A stretch of 64,000 bases of DNA, taken from the NCBI RefSeq assembly GCF_002251855.1, contig NZ_NOXW01000020.1, positions 310,001 to 374,000 of the forward strand, written 5' to 3'. Shown piece after piece: positions 36,339-46,233 of the stretch. Under the pieces are notes generated by a model. That model was not told the DNA's origin and ran no database searches. It saw nothing but the letters and a program-made list of their open reading frames with translations. The stretch comes from Rhodoferax sp. TH121. GTDB taxonomy: Bacteria > Pseudomonadota > Gammaproteobacteria > Burkholderiales > Burkholderiaceae_C. Positions within the stretch are counted from its first letter, which is position 1. Each line of letters starts with the position of its first letter. A program made the position numbers and the translations under genes.

Positions 36339-36431
36339 ATGGCATCGATTCAGAAAACTCTCGGTCTCTCCATTTGGAGCAGCGGCCTGCTGGTCACCTT
36401 GGCCAACCTGGCGCAGTGGCACGGCGGCTGA
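36339..36431 (+). CDS. Possible 30-residue small protein
   Basis: ATG 36339 is preceded by AGGAG at 36326-36330 with eight-base spacing, one of the best ribosome sites in this region. It opens a 30-codon frame (MASIQKTLGLSIWSSGLLVT, then LANLAQWHGG) ending in TGA at 36431. The middle is hydrophobic and could form one short membrane helix. It precedes the CMD gene by 52 bases in the same direction and might act as a leader peptide or a small membrane protein. No homologue is recognised, and it may be chance. Confidence 0.35.
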   Translation: MASIQKTLGLSIWSSGLLVTLANLAQWHGG

Positions 36432-36483
36432 TGCCGCGGCTACCATCACGGGCATTGCCACCTCTGCCCTGATGGAGCCTCCC

Positions 36484-36891
36484 ATGCCCCTGGACCCCGA
36501 CCGTTTGCCCTTCTCCACCCAACCTGAGGCCTTTGACAAAGGCTTGGCCATGCGCACGCAGGTGATGGGTGAGGCCTTTGTGGACGCTGCCTTTGCCAAT
36601 GCCACGGACTTCACCGCGCCCATTCAGGAGCACATCACCCGCGCGGCGTGGGGCGATGTGTGGCAGCGCCCGGGTTTGGACCTGAAAACCCGCAGCCTGA
36701 TCACCGTGGCCATGCTGACCGCGCTGGGCAAGCAAAATGAACTGAAGGGCCATGTGCGCGGCGCGCTGAACAACGGCGCTACGGCAGCCGAGATTCAAGA
36801 GGTGTTGCTGCACGCAGCGGTCTACTGTGGCGTGCCCACATCGGTGGAAGCGTTTCGCACGGCCAATGAGGTGGTGGGCGGGCAGGTCTGA
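36484..36891 (+). CDS. Carboxymuconolactone decarboxylase family protein (PcaC-like)
   Basis: A 135-residue CMD protein resembling PcaC, gamma-carboxymuconolactone decarboxylase of the protocatechuate branch of the beta-ketoadipate pathway. GLDLKTRSLITVAMLTALGKQNELKGHVRGALNNGATAAEIQEVLLHAAVYCGVPTSVEAFRTANEVV is the typical PcaC core with the conserved RSLIT, HxRGA and HAAxYCGxP elements. It has no CxxC, so it is not an AhpD-type thiol enzyme. ATG 36484 has GGAG six bases upstream. Other pca genes are not adjacent, although a PcaB-like gene lies at 57.5 kb. Related stand-alone proteins exist, so decarboxylase activity is not certain. Confidence 0.85.
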   Translation: MPLDPDRLPFSTQPEAFDKGLAMRTQVMGEAFVDAAFANATDFTAPIQEHITRAAWGDVWQRPGLDLKTRSLITVAMLTALGKQNELKGHVRGALNNGATAAEIQEVLLHAAVYCGVPTSVEAFRTANEVVGGQV

Positions 36892-36925
36892 GGCCTGCCC
36901 GGCTAGGGCCTGGCGCCCCAAAGAT

Positions 36926-38623
36926 TTAGCTGGCGCTGGGTTCTGCCGCTGCTTCCTGGGCCACGAATGACGAGGTGAGGGCACCGGCCAGCAGCTGCGA
37001 CATGTCGCCGCCATTCTTCAGGCCCACTTCTCCCAAGAGCGCATCCACGACCGGCGCATTGGTGCGGTAGCGCAAGGCACTGGCTACCACCTGGTCGCTC
37101 AGGCCACCACCGGATGTTCCGCCCTGTGCATCGTTGGCTGAATTTCCGCTGCTGGCACCCGACAGACCGCCCACTTCTGCAATACGGATGGAGTCGATGT
37201 TGAGCAGTGGCTTCACGCTTTGTTCCACGATGGCTGGTAGCGCCGCCAGCACCGCCAGGCGCACCTGCAGGGCAATCTGCTCGGCCGACAGTTCGTTCTG
37301 CGCCTGGTTCTTTTTCACCAGGGCTTCGGCGGTCGCATTGCCCTCGGCAATCGTGCCCTCGGCACGCAGCACCGAGGCATCGCGTTCGCCCTGCGCGTCC
37401 ATGCGGGCGGCTTCGGCTTTGTGGGTGGCGGCTTCTTTTTCGGCTTCGGCGGCCACCACCAGGCTGATGGCAGATTCCTTGGCTTTCTCCTCGGCGCGCA
37501 CCACGGTCACTTGTTTGTTGCGGTTGGCTACTTCCACCTGGCGTGCGGTTTCCACGGCTTCTTCGGCGGCCACGGCCTTGGCGCGGGCCTCGTCGGCCAG
37601 AGCCTTGGCGGCGGCTTCGTCCTTGGACTTGTTGGCCACCAGAATGTTTTGCTCCTGGCCGCGCATGGTCACGGCGGCCTTGGCCTGCACATTGGCTTCT
37701 TCGGTGACGCGGTTGGCCTCGATGCGGTTGGTCTGGATTTCGCGGTCGGCGGCAATCTTGGCGGACTCAGCGTCTTTGCGCGCAGCGGCTTCGGTGGCGG
37801 CAATCGCCGACTGCTGGTTGGCGGTCAGCGTGGCAATGTCCTGCTCAGTGTTCAGGCGCACCTCTTCGGTTTGCTTGCGCAGGGACTGTTGCAGGCGTGT
37901 GGCTTCCAGGTTCTTGGTCTCGATGGCGACGGCGGTGTCCTGCTCAATGTCATTCACATTTTTGCGGCGCGCTTCGGTCTCGCGGGTTAACACCAGCAGG
38001 CCTTCAGCATCAAAGGCGTTGGACGGATCGAAGAACTGCTTCTGTGTTTGGTTCAGGGCGGTGAGGGACACACTCTCCAGCTCCAGGCCGTTTTTGGCAA
38101 TGTCCTCGGCCACTACCTGCTGCACCTGTTGGACAAACTGGGCGCGCTGGGCGTTCAGGTCGTACATGGGCATCTTCACCGCCACCGCGCGCAGTGCGTC
38201 CACAAACTTGGCTTCCACCTGGGCCTTGAGCTCGGGCGGCTCCATGGTCAGTCGGCCCAGGGTTTGGGCGGCGTTGGCGACCGACTCTTCATCGGCCTTC
38301 ACCCGCACATAAAACTCCACCTTCACGTCCACGCGCAGGCGGTCTGCGGTGATCAGGGATTCGCGGCCTTGTTTGTCCACCTCCAGGCGCAGAGTGCGCA
38401 TATTGACTTCCACAATCTCGTGGATGCCGGGGATGACAAATGCACCGCCATTGAGCACCACCTTCTGGCTGCCCGCGCCCGTGCGCACAAAAGCTTTCTC
38501 TTTGCTGGACAGGGTGTAGAACTTCAGGCCCACAAAGCCCAGCGTGGCGATGATCAGCACGGCACCCAGAATGGTGCCAACGATGCTGATGAGGGGGCTC
38601 AGTGCGCCCAGGATGTCATTCAT
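36926..38623 (-). CDS. yqiK: Flotillin-like protein (YqiK family)
   Basis: A 565-residue flotillin/SPFH protein anchored by one N-terminal transmembrane helix (residues 13-35, IVGTILGAVLIIATLGFVGLKFY). The SPFH domain follows (KAFVRTGAGSQKVVLNGGAFVIPGIHEIVEVNMRTLRLEV), then a very long Ala/Glu/Lys-rich coiled coil (about 220-450) used in oligomerisation. Bacterial flotillins organise membrane domains. The partner gene yqiJ, an OB-fold membrane protein, lies 39 bases upstream on the same strand, as in Escherichia coli. It converges on the PcaC-like gene. Confidence 0.9.
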   Translation of the reverse strand: MNDILGALSPLISIVGTILGAVLIIATLGFVGLKFYTLSSKEKAFVRTGAGSQKVVLNGGAFVIPGIHEIVEVNMRTLRLEVDKQGRESLITADRLRVDVKVEFYVRVKADEESVANAAQTLGRLTMEPPELKAQVEAKFVDALRAVAVKMPMYDLNAQRAQFVQQVQQVVAEDIAKNGLELESVSLTALNQTQKQFFDPSNAFDAEGLLVLTRETEARRKNVNDIEQDTAVAIETKNLEATRLQQSLRKQTEEVRLNTEQDIATLTANQQSAIAATEAAARKDAESAKIAADREIQTNRIEANRVTEEANVQAKAAVTMRGQEQNILVANKSKDEAAAKALADEARAKAVAAEEAVETARQVEVANRNKQVTVVRAEEKAKESAISLVVAAEAEKEAATHKAEAARMDAQGERDASVLRAEGTIAEGNATAEALVKKNQAQNELSAEQIALQVRLAVLAALPAIVEQSVKPLLNIDSIRIAEVGGLSGASSGNSANDAQGGTSGGGLSDQVVASALRYRTNAPVVDALLGEVGLKNGGDMSQLLAGALTSSFVAQEAAAEPSAS

Positions 38624-38662
38624 GTCTCAGTTCTCTTTCTTGCAATGGAATGGTTGGGGTGT

Positions 38663-39274
38663 TTACTTGCTGACCCGGTACAGCGCGATGGAGACACGCT
38701 CTGCCACCGTGAGTACCTCGCCTGCGGTGTAGGTCACATCGGGCAGGGTGGGCTCCACCATGAGTGTGTGGGTGGCACCAAATCGGTCGATAAAACTGGC
38801 GGCACCGGCGTAGCCCTGGCTGGCTTGCGGGCTGTTCAGGGTCACCCGCTGGCCGATGAAGCTGGCTGGCGATACCGCAGCGCTATGCACCAGCTTGAGC
38901 CCGGACAGGGCTTTGCCCATGGTGCGCACCGCCGCCAAAGCCCCGAGCAGCGACAACCCCACCACCAGCCCAGTGGGCAGGGGCAGGCTGAGGGCGTGCG
39001 TCATCACCCCTTGCAGCAGCAGGCCACAGATGCCAAAACTGGCCAGCAGGCTGCAGATCACGATGAGCAAGGGCAGCTCCTTCACCAGCAGCCAGTTGGT
39101 GAAGCTGGAGTCTGGGAGCGACTGGATGTCGACCAGTGAATCCAGCAGATCCGACAAGCCCGAGCCCGCCAGGGCCGTGAGGCTGACCTCCACGGTCAGG
39201 ATCACGATGACGGCCAACAGGGCCCCGGTGAAAGGAGCGTAGGCGGGGGAGATGAGCAGGGTGAGACTGTCCAT
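38663..39274 (-). CDS. yqiJ: YqiJ-family membrane protein (NfeD-like partner of flotillin)
   Basis: A 203-residue protein with three N-terminal hydrophobic helices (residues 13-33, 62-85 and 90-112) and a C-terminal OB-fold-like domain (SFIGQRVTLNSPQASQGYAGAASFIDRFGATHTLMVEPTLPDVTYTAGEVLTVAER). This is the YqiJ/DUF1449 arrangement and functions like NfeD beside flotillins. The ATG at 39274 (MDSLTLLISPAYAPF) is chosen because it fits the first helix; no strong ribosome site is present. It forms a two-gene unit with yqiK downstream. A copy of the dispersed repeat lies upstream. Confidence 0.85.
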   Translation of the reverse strand: MDSLTLLISPAYAPFTGALLAVIVILTVEVSLTALAGSGLSDLLDSLVDIQSLPDSSFTNWLLVKELPLLIVICSLLASFGICGLLLQGVMTHALSLPLPTGLVVGLSLLGALAAVRTMGKALSGLKLVHSAAVSPASFIGQRVTLNSPQASQGYAGAASFIDRFGATHTLMVEPTLPDVTYTAGEVLTVAERVSIALYRVSK

Positions 39275-39365
39275 GGTGGGTCTAGGAGGTGGAACGGCGG
39301 TAGGGGGAAGGCGCGTTGATTCTGTCGTGCTTTGAAAAAAACGCCATCCCCCAAACGGGTGAATT

Positions 39366-39425
39366 TGCATCAAATAAGGCTTTGGACCTTATGGATACTG
39401 CGCAAGCAGCTCCTTTTTTAGGAGC
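39366..39425 (-). repeat. Dispersed repeat copy 6
   Basis: On the minus strand GCTCCT-AAAAA-AGGAGC forms a hairpin (39409-39425) that runs into the exact core GCTGCTTGCGCA (39399-39410), followed by GTATCCATAAGG and CCTTATTTG. It lies in the 163-base gap between the LysE-family gene and yqiJ. Confidence 0.75.
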
Positions 39426-39437
39426 GGTAGGTGTTGT

Positions 39438-40061
39438 TTATCCGCGTGCTTCGCGCACGGTGGCAGCCAGCAGGCTCACCCCCATGGCGCCCAGCAGTGA
39501 TCCGGCCACGCGGTTGGCGCCGGTTTTGCTGCGGCTGTAGGCCTGGCGTACCCGCGGGCGCGAGAACAGGTAGGCCAGCAGCGTGTGCCACAGCAGCGCG
39601 TTGCCCACAATCATCACCACCGCGGCGGCTTGCAGCGTGTGGCTGGGCGCGTGGGGAAAGGACGCGGCAAACACGCTGCCAAAAAACAGCGCCGACTTGG
39701 GGTTGGTGATGTTGGTGAGAAAGCCCCGACGAAACGCCGCCCAGCCCGACATGCTGGCGCCCGCACCGCTCAGCTCGGGGCCGTTGGCGCGCCACAGGCG
39801 GCTGGCCACCCACAGCAAATACACGCCACCCACCACCTGCAGCCCCAGGCGCAGACTGGGAAAGGCGCTGAACACCGCGTTCACTCCCAGCACCGCCGAT
39901 GCGGACCAGATCGCCGCGCCCACCGTAATGCCCAGCGCTGCCCGCATGGCGTTGGCTTTGTGGTCGCTGGCTGCCAGTTGCGACACCAGGAGCACATTGG
40001 CGCCGGGGCTCATCATGGCTGCAACGTGAAGGACCCAGATGGTGGCGAGGGTGGTGAGCAT
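39438..40061 (-). CDS. LysE/RhtB-family amino-acid exporter
   Basis: A 207-residue inner-membrane exporter of the LysE/RhtB family with about six transmembrane helices. It opens MLTTLATIWVLHVAAMMSPGANVLLVSQLAASD, containing the conserved SPGPN-like motif (here SPGAN), and has GFLTNITNPKSALFFGSVFA, the family NPKxxxFF signature. Substrate could be homoserine, threonine, leucine or another neutral amino acid. AGGAA stands four bases before ATG 40061. A hairpin with a T-run lies directly upstream in the leader, which may attenuate expression. The neighbouring periplasmic gene is divergent. Confidence 0.88.
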   Translation of the reverse strand: MLTTLATIWVLHVAAMMSPGANVLLVSQLAASDHKANAMRAALGITVGAAIWSASAVLGVNAVFSAFPSLRLGLQVVGGVYLLWVASRLWRANGPELSGAGASMSGWAAFRRGFLTNITNPKSALFFGSVFAASFPHAPSHTLQAAAVVMIVGNALLWHTLLAYLFSRPRVRQAYSRSKTGANRVAGSLLGAMGVSLLAATVREARG

Positions 40062-40072
40062 GGACTTCCTGC

Positions 40073-40109
40073 AAAAAGAATGCTGCGCCAGCGTGGCGCG
40101 GTGGCAGCA
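40073..40109 (-). terminator. Terminator-like hairpin in the LysE-family leader
   Basis: On the minus strand TGCTGC (40104-40109) pairs with GCAGCA (40081-40086); an alternative GCGCC/GGCGC inner stem exists. TTCTTTTT follows, ending 12 bases before the start codon. Because no gene on this strand lies directly upstream, an attenuator is the natural reading. Confidence 0.45.
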
Positions 40110-40234
40110 CTCTACACCGGGGTTGCGCAGATCAGGTGCCCGAACGGCGGCACGTGTGATATACACGGGCATGCCCTTTGCTTTTGCACGTTTGTCCCGT
40201 GTAGCACCGGCGAAGCGGCATACAAGGGAACACC

Positions 40235-40765
40235 ATGAAATCTGTCAAGAGCATGTATAAGGCCGCAGTTTCTTCCACCATCGCCGCAGCGCTGGGCGTC
40301 TGTCTGGCCCTGGCGCCTGCCGCTTGGGCGCTGGATGTACCCACCGACCCGGTGGTACTCACCGTGTCCGGGCAGGTCAGCATCACCAATGCGGGCAAGA
40401 CGGCGGTCTTCAGCATGGCCATGCTGGCCAAGCTGCCCCAGCGTACCGTGGTCACCAAATCCCCCTGGTACCCAGCGGGTGCCGAATTCACCGGGCCGCT
40501 GCTGCGTGATGTGTTGGCTGCCGCCGGCGCCAAGGGCAGCAAGATCGTCGCAGTGGCCCTCAATGACTACAAAACCGATATTCCGTTTGACGACGCCACC
40601 CAGCACGATGTGATTCTGGCCCGGCTGATGAATGGCAAGCCCATGCCGGTGCGCGAAAAAGGCCCGCTGTTCGTGGTCTACCCGCTGGATTCCAAGCCTG
40701 AACTCCAGTCGCAGATCTACTACAACCGCTCGGCCTGGCAGCTGGCACGGCTCATCGTGCAGTAA
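40235..40765 (+). CDS. Periplasmic molybdopterin-oxidoreductase-like protein lacking Cys
   Basis: A 176-residue exported protein with a clear signal peptide (VSSTIAAALGVCLALAPAAWA). The mature part resembles the oxidoreductase molybdopterin-binding fold: LTVSGQVSITNAGKTAVFSMAMLAKLPQRTVVTKSPWYPAGAEFTGPLLRDVLAAAGAKGSKIVAVALNDYKTDIPFDD. It is much shorter than sulfite oxidase-type enzymes and the mature chain has no Cys, so the usual molybdenum ligand is missing. AAGGGAA precedes the ATG. It sits 30 bases upstream of a hybrid kinase gene with a large periplasmic-facing N-terminus, so it probably serves as a sensing partner rather than an enzyme. This role is inference. Confidence 0.8.
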   Translation: MKSVKSMYKAAVSSTIAAALGVCLALAPAAWALDVPTDPVVLTVSGQVSITNAGKTAVFSMAMLAKLPQRTVVTKSPWYPAGAEFTGPLLRDVLAAAGAKGSKIVAVALNDYKTDIPFDDATQHDVILARLMNGKPMPVREKGPLFVVYPLDSKPELQSQIYYNRSAWQLARLIVQ

Positions 40766-40795
40766 GGCAGCCGCACACAGACGCGAGGGCGGCGA

Positions 40796-43700
40796 ATGAA
40801 GCGCAGCAAGTGGCTGATGGCGCTGATCGTGGCGGGCCTGGCGGGCCTGTACCTGGCCATTGGGGTGGTGCAATACCGCCAGGACGAGAGCCTCAAGCGC
40901 GTGACGCTCAAGAGCGACCGTGAGGCGCTGTGGACCTTTTTCCAGCTGGAGAGCGAGTACCTGCGTTTTGGCAATGCGCTGACCCAGCGCGTCCTGTCGC
41001 CCGAGAGCATCACCATGGAGCAGCTGCAGCTGCGCTATGAAATTTTTGTCAGCCGCACCAGTGCGCTGGAACGCACCGATATGCAGGGGCTGATCCACGA
41101 CCAGCAGTTGCTCCAGGACGCGCAGGACTCGCTCAAGGCCTTCATGGCGCTGGCCGACAGGACCTTGGGCAATGCCGATGCCCGGCGCTTGCCCGATCCC
41201 GCTGGCCTGCAAGAGTTGAAAGAACGGCTGGACGCCCTGAAAGACCCCATCCGGGACCTGACGGTGGCTGCGGGGCAGTCTTCGGCCCTGACGGTGGATG
41301 CGCGCACCGCGGAAGTCCAGGCGCACCTCACCACCAATGCGGCGTTAACGGGGTTCCTGTGCGGGCTCACCCTTCTGTTCGCCTTGGCCACCTGGCGCCA
41401 GAACCGCCAGCGTATTGCGGCGCAGGCCGAGTCCATGCGCAGCCAAATGGAGCTCGCCAGTGCTGCAGCGCGCCTGGAAAAAGATGCGGCCCTGCTTGCG
41501 GCCGAGGAGCAGTTGCGGGAGATCACCGAGGCTCTGCCGCTGGCGATTTTTCGGGCCCACCGTAGTAGTGATGGGCGCTTGAATTTCACCTACTTCAGCC
41601 ACCAGATTGAAGCCTTGTGGGGCGTGACACCGCAGGCCATCGTGGCCGACACCGCGGCATTTTTCAGCCGGGTGCATGTGGATGACAGCCGCCAGCTGCA
41701 AGCCTTTGGAGCGGCTGCCGCAGAGACGCTGGAATCCTGCAACCTGGACATGCGGGTCGGCGCGCCGGATAGTACTCCGCACTGGGTCAATCTAGCCGCC
41801 ACGCCCAAGCGGGAAGCGGACGGCAGCACCCTGTGGACCGGCTTTGTACGCAGCATTGACGAGCTCAAGCGACGCGACGAGGAGCGCAAGTCCATGGAAG
41901 CCCACCTGGCCGCCCAAGCCAGTTTCCAGAGTGCGCTGGTGGACACCATTCCCTATCCCGTTTTCTACAAGGGGGCGGACGCGCGCTTCCTGGGCGTCAA
42001 CCGGGCCTACGAGCGTGTGTTTGGTGTGGAGCGGAATAGTTTGCTGGGCAAACGGGTGCTGGACCTGGAGTACCTGCCACCCGAAGACCGGCAGGCGTAT
42101 CAGGCTGAGGACGAAGCCATCATCGCCACCATCGGGCAGGTCCAGCGCGAAATGGTGATGCCGTTTGCGGACGGGCGCCTGCACGAAACGCTGTATTTCG
42201 TGTCTGGTTTTGCGGGGGCTGACGGGGCACCTGTCGGGCTGGTGGGCACCTTTGTGGATGTGGCCGAACAAAAAGCGGCGGAGCGTGCCATTGCCGAGGC
42301 CGCGCAGGAGCAGCGTGTGATTTTCGAGGCGGTGAGCCTGGGCGTGTTGCTCACCGTGGACGGCAAGATCAAACGCTTCAACAGTGCCATTGAAATCATG
42401 TTCGGCTTTGGTGGTGATGCCTTGTTGGGGCGGTCCATCGAAGTGCTGTTTGCCAGTCCCGAGGCCTACGCGCGTGCCGGCGAAGAGGCCTACGCCAAGT
42501 TTTCCAAGGGGGAGCTCTACGAGGCGCAGCAACAGTACCAGCGCCTGGATGGCAGCCTCTTCTGGGCCAGTGTGCATGGCCGGGCTTTGGACACGGAACA
42601 CCCCGAATGGGGCACGGTGTGGGTGCTCGAAGACATCACCGCGGACCGCGAAGCTGCGGCGGAACTGCAGCGTGCGAAGGAGGCCGCAGACGCTGCCAGC
42701 CAGGCCAAAGGCGACTTTCTGGCCAATATGAGCCATGAAATCCGCACGCCCATGAACGCCATCATTGGCATGTCGCACTTGGCCCTGAAAACCGAGCTCA
42801 CGCCCCGCCAGCACGACTACATCAGCAAGATCCAGCAGTCCGGCCAGCACCTGCTGGGCATCATCAATGACATCCTGGACTTCTCCAAAGTGGAGGCGGG
42901 CAAGCTGTCGATGGAATCCATCCCCTTCGAGCTGGACAAGGTGTTGCAGAACGTGGCCACGGTGATTGTGGACAAGGCCACTGCCAAGGGCCTGGAGCTG
43001 ATTTGTGATGTGGCGCCAGAGGTGCCACAAAGCTTGATTGGCGACCCGCTGCGCCTGGGGCAGGTGCTCATCAACTACGCCAACAACGCTATCAAGTTCA
43101 CTGAGAAAGGCGAGATCAGCATTGCGGTGCGCCTGAAGGAAGGCTCGGACCACGAGGCGCTGCTGCGGTTTGAAGTGCGCGACACCGGCATTGGCCTCAC
43201 CCAGCAGCAGATGGACCGCCTGTTCCAGAGCTTCCAGCAGGCCGACACATCCACCACCCGCAAGTACGGCGGCACCGGCCTGGGCTTGGCCATCAGCAAG
43301 AGCCTGGCCGAGCTGATGGGCGGTGCGGTGGGCGTGGAGAGTGAGCCGGGCAAGGGCTCCACCTTCTGGTTTACGGCGCGCCTGGGGCTGGGCGAGGCGC
43401 AGGCGCAGTTGCACCTTTCGCGCCACGATATCCAGAGCCGGCGCGTGCTGGTGGTGGACGACAGCGAACGTGCCGCCGCGGTCTTGTCCCACCTGCTCAG
43501 CACGATCGGTTTTGTCGTGGAGTCAGTCGGCTCCGGGGCAGAGGCCATCGACAAGGTGCGCCAGGCCGCCGCGCGCGGCCAGGCTTTTGACATCCTCATG
43601 CTGGATTGGCAAATGCCCGGGATGGACGGCATCGAGACCGCACAGCGTATCCAGGCCTTGGGGCTGAGTCCGGCACCCCACCCCATTATGGTGACTGCCT

Positions 43701-44956
43701 ATGGGCGTGAGGAGGTGATCAAGAGTGCGCAGGAGGCGGGGATCGACGATGTGCTGATCAAGCCGGTCAACGCCTCGGTCTTGTTTGACACCATGCTGCG
43801 CGTGCTGGGCCATGTCGGTTCACCGGACCGCATGCCATCCGTGGTCAGGTCGCCCTCGGCCATGGGCCTGCTGGCACCTGTACGAGGCGCGCGGGTGCTG
43901 GTGGTGGAGGACAACGATCTGAACCAGCAAATAGCGCAGGAGCTGCTGGGGGATGCCGGCTTTGTGGTCGAGGTGGCCGACAACGGCCGCATTGCTGTGG
44001 ACAAGGTGGTGGCCGCCATGGTGGCACTGGCGCCTTACGACATCGTGCTGATGGACATGCAGATGCCGGTAATGGACGGGGTTAGTGCGACCGAAGAGAT
44101 TCGGCGGGATGCGCGGCATGCCGAACTGCCCATCGTGGCCATGACGGCCAATGCCATGCAGGTGGACAAGGACCGCTGCCTGGCCGCGGGCATGAATGAC
44201 TTTGTGACCAAACCCATAGACCCTGATGCGTTGTGGCAAGCCCTGGCACGCTGGATCCGCCCGCGCGCGGGACTGGGCCAAGACACAGCGCAGAGTGACG
44301 ATGCAGGAGCGCTACAGCCGCTCACACCCATGCCATTCGCCGCGGTGGACCATGCCGTCCTGCGTGACATTGAGGGGCTGGATACCCAGTTGGGCTTGCG
44401 CCGTGTGATGGGCAAGGAGGTTCTGTACATGAGTCTGCTGCGCAAGTTTGTGGCCGGCAACCAAGACGGGCTGGAGCTTATCGCCGACGCGCTGGAAGTG
44501 GGTGACACTGCGAGCGCCGAGCGCATGGCCCACACGCTCAAGGGTCTGGCCGGCAATATTGGCGCCACCGAGCTGCAGGCTGCCATGGCGCAGGTGGAGC
44601 GTGCCTTGCACGACCAAGAGCCGCCGACCCAGGTGTTGGACCTTTTGGTTCAGCCCCGGCAGCTGCTGGACGGGCTATTGGCTGCCCTGGCTGCTGCACT
44701 GCCACCCGAGCACGTGGCTGGTGCCCCAGCGGCAGTAGATCCAGCACAACTGGCCGAGGCCAGCAGCCAGTTGGCCGCCTTGCTGGCGGACGACGACCCG
44801 GAAGCCGCCGACGTAATGCGTACACATGCCCCGCTATTGCGCGCGGCATGGGGACCAGGTTTTCGCGCCGTGGAAGCGGCTGTGGAGAGTTTCGACTTTG
44901 AAGCGGCCTTGCAGGCCCTGAATGCGGCCGTCGCACAGACCGCCATAGACACATGA
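40796..44956 (+). CDS. Hybrid sensor histidine kinase with PAS x3, two receiver domains and HPt
   Basis: A 1386-residue membrane kinase. Transmembrane helices at about residues 5-24 and 182-200 enclose a helical periplasmic domain. Three PAS domains follow (from about 240, 378 and 505). The HisKA domain has [17 protein letters not shown] with phospho-acceptor His647; the ATPase has [10 protein letters not shown] and TGLGLAIS. Two receiver domains carry Asp937 ([12 protein letters not shown]) and Asp1087 ([11 protein letters not shown]). A C-terminal HPt has His1246 in [13 protein letters not shown]. It therefore contains a full phosphorelay. The stop overlaps the HD-GYP regulator start by four bases (ATGA), indicating that the phosphate flows to that regulator. 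The preceding gene encodes a likely periplasmic partner. Confidence 0.93.
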   Translation: MKRSKWLMALIVAGLAGLYLAIGVVQYRQDESLKRVTLKSDREALWTFFQLESEYLRFGNALTQRVLSPESITMEQLQLRYEIFVSRTSALERTDMQGLIHDQQLLQDAQDSLKAFMALADRTLGNADARRLPDPAGLQELKERLDALKDPIRDLTVAAGQSSALTVDARTAEVQAHLTTNAALTGFLCGLTLLFALATWRQNRQRIAAQAESMRSQMELASAAARLEKDAALLAAEEQLREITEALPLAIFRAHRSSDGRLNFTYFSHQIEALWGVTPQAIVADTAAFFSRVHVDDSRQLQAFGAAAAETLESCNLDMRVGAPDSTPHWVNLAATPKREADGSTLWTGFVRSIDELKRRDEERKSMEAHLAAQASFQSALVDTIPYPVFYKGADARFLGVNRAYERVFGVERNSLLGKRVLDLEYLPPEDRQAYQAEDEAIIATIGQVQREMVMPFADGRLHETLYFVSGFAGADGAPVGLVGTFVDVAEQKAAERAIAEAAQEQRVIFEAVSLGVLLTVDGKIKRFNSAIEIMFGFGGDALLGRSIEVLFASPEAYARAGEEAYAKFSKGELYEAQQQYQRLDGSLFWASVHGRALDTEHPEWGTVWVLEDITADREAAAELQRAKEAADAASQAKGDFLANMSHEIRTPMNAIIGMSHLALKTELTPRQHDYISKIQQSGQHLLGIINDILDFSKVEAGKLSMESIPFELDKVLQNVATVIVDKATAKGLELICDVAPEVPQSLIGDPLRLGQVLINYANNAIKFTEKGEISIAVRLKEGSDHEALLRFEVRDTGIGLTQQQMDRLFQSFQQADTSTTRKYGGTGLGLAISKSLAELMGGAVGVESEPGKGSTFWFTARLGLGEAQAQLHLSRHDIQSRRVLVVDDSERAAAVLSHLLSTIGFVVESVGSGAEAIDKVRQAAARGQAFDILMLDWQMPGMDGIETAQRIQALGLSPAPHPIMVTAYGREEVIKSAQEAGIDDVLIKPVNASVLFDTMLRVLGHVGSPDRMPSVVRSPSAMGLLAPVRGARVLVVEDNDLNQQIAQELLGDAGFVVEVADNGRIAVDKVVAAMVALAPYDIVLMDMQMPVMDGVSATEEIRRDARHAELPIVAMTANAMQVDKDRCLAAGMNDFVTKPIDPDALWQALARWIRPRAGLGQDTAQSDDAGALQPLTPMPFAAVDHAVLRDIEGLDTQLGLRRVMGKEVLYMSLLRKFVAGNQDGLELIADALEVGDTASAERMAHTLKGLAGNIGATELQAAMAQVERALHDQEPPTQVLDLLVQPRQLLDGLLAALAAALPPEHVAGAPAAVDPAQLAEASSQLAALLADDDPEAADVMRTHAPLLRAAWGPGFRAVEAAVESFDFEAALQALNAAVAQTAIDT

Positions 44957-46134
44957 ACCGGGAGCCTCAGGCCATGAACTCACTCGACTTCACCGAAAAA
45001 TCCACCATCTTGGTCGTGGACGACACGCCAGAAAATCTCAGCCTCATGGCCGCCTTGCTCAAGGACACCTACAAAGTCAAGGTGGCCAACCACGGCGACA
45101 AGGGCCTGAAGATTGCAATGTCAGACAGCCCGCCCGACCTGATCTTGCTGGACATCATGATGCCCGATATCGATGGCTACGAGGTCTGCCGCCGTCTCAA
45201 GGCGAATCCCGCCACACGCGATATCCCCATCATCTTTCTGACGGCCAAGTCAGACATCGAAGATGAAAAGATGGGCCTGGAGCTGGGTGCGGTGGACTAC
45301 ATCACCAAACCCATCAGTCCGCCTATCGTCATGGCCCGCGTGGCCACCCAACTATCCCTCAAGGCCAGTGCCGACTTTTTGCGCGACAAAAACGACTTTC
45401 TGGAGCAAGAGGTGGCCAAGCGCACCCAGGAGGTGATGGCGATCCAGGAGGTGACCATTCTGGCCATGGCCTCGTTGGCTGAAACCCGCGACTCCGACAC
45501 GGGCAACCACATCCGCCGCACCCAGCACTACATCCTGGCCTTGGCCGAGCACCTGCAGTTGCACCCGCGGTTTTCTGCATTTCTCACGCCTTACAACATC
45601 CAGATGTTGTTTCGCTCTGCACCGTTGCACGACATTGGCAAGGTCGGCATTCCGGACCGCATCCTGCTCAAGCCCGGGCGCTTGACCACCGAAGAGTTTG
45701 AGATCATGAAAACCCACACCACCCTGGGCCGCGATGCCATCGCCCATGCGGAGGAGGCGCTGGGGACACAGGTGGAGTTTCTCAGCATGTCCAAGGAAAT
45801 TGCGCTCTCGCACCAGGAGAAATGGGATGGCACGGGCTACCCGGAAGGCTTGATGGGGGACGCCATTCCGATTTCGGCCCGCATGATGGCACTGGCGGAT
45901 GTGTACGACGCGCTCATCAGCCGGCGTGTGTACAAAGAGGGCATGACGCACGAAGAGGCGGTGGTGATCATCGTGCAGGGCAGGGGCAGCCACTTTGACC
46001 CCGACATCGTGGACGGCTTTCTGCATGTGCAGGAGGTGTTCCGTGGCATCGCCCAGCAATATGCGGATTCTGACAACGACCTGGAGCAAAAAAACAGCGT
46101 GATCCAGACCGCGATCGGTGGCGGGGCAGCGTAG
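44953..46134 (+). CDS. Response regulator with HD-GYP c-di-GMP phosphodiesterase output
   Basis: A 393-residue response regulator. The receiver domain (residues 17-135) has acidic residues VVDD at 21-24, phospho-acceptor Asp67 in [13 protein letters not shown], and Lys119. A helical linker leads to an HD-GYP domain, with H226-D227 in [12 protein letters not shown] and GYP at 295-297 in WDGTGYPEG; this domain hydrolyses cyclic di-GMP in characterised members. All key residues appear intact. The ATG at 44953 overlaps the kinase stop; ATG 44974 with GGGAG upstream is an alternative. The kinase-HPt plus this regulator make a complete signalling path from the periplasm to c-di-GMP. Confidence 0.93.
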   Translation: MNREPQAMNSLDFTEKSTILVVDDTPENLSLMAALLKDTYKVKVANHGDKGLKIAMSDSPPDLILLDIMMPDIDGYEVCRRLKANPATRDIPIIFLTAKSDIEDEKMGLELGAVDYITKPISPPIVMARVATQLSLKASADFLRDKNDFLEQEVAKRTQEVMAIQEVTILAMASLAETRDSDTGNHIRRTQHYILALAEHLQLHPRFSAFLTPYNIQMLFRSAPLHDIGKVGIPDRILLKPGRLTTEEFEIMKTHTTLGRDAIAHAEEALGTQVEFLSMSKEIALSHQEKWDGTGYPEGLMGDAIPISARMMALADVYDALISRRVYKEGMTHEEAVVIIVQGRGSHFDPDIVDGFLHVQEVFRGIAQQYADSDNDLEQKNSVIQTAIGGGAA

Positions 46135-46233
46135 TCAACGGGCGGCATCTGCACTTATCTAAACGACCTACGTAATAGGTGGTAGGTGATTTCGAGTGCA
46201 TGCGCCAATCAACCCACGCGTCATAGGGCCCAC

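Noticed and set aside
37134..38312. 392-codon plus-strand frame opposite the flotillin gene
   Set aside because: It is composed almost only of Ser, Ala, Arg and Cys, the antisense of an Ala/Glu/Lys coiled coil.
41792..43492. 566-codon minus-strand frame inside the hybrid kinase gene
   Set aside because: Antisense shadow of a fully conserved kinase region; no start signal or family resemblance.
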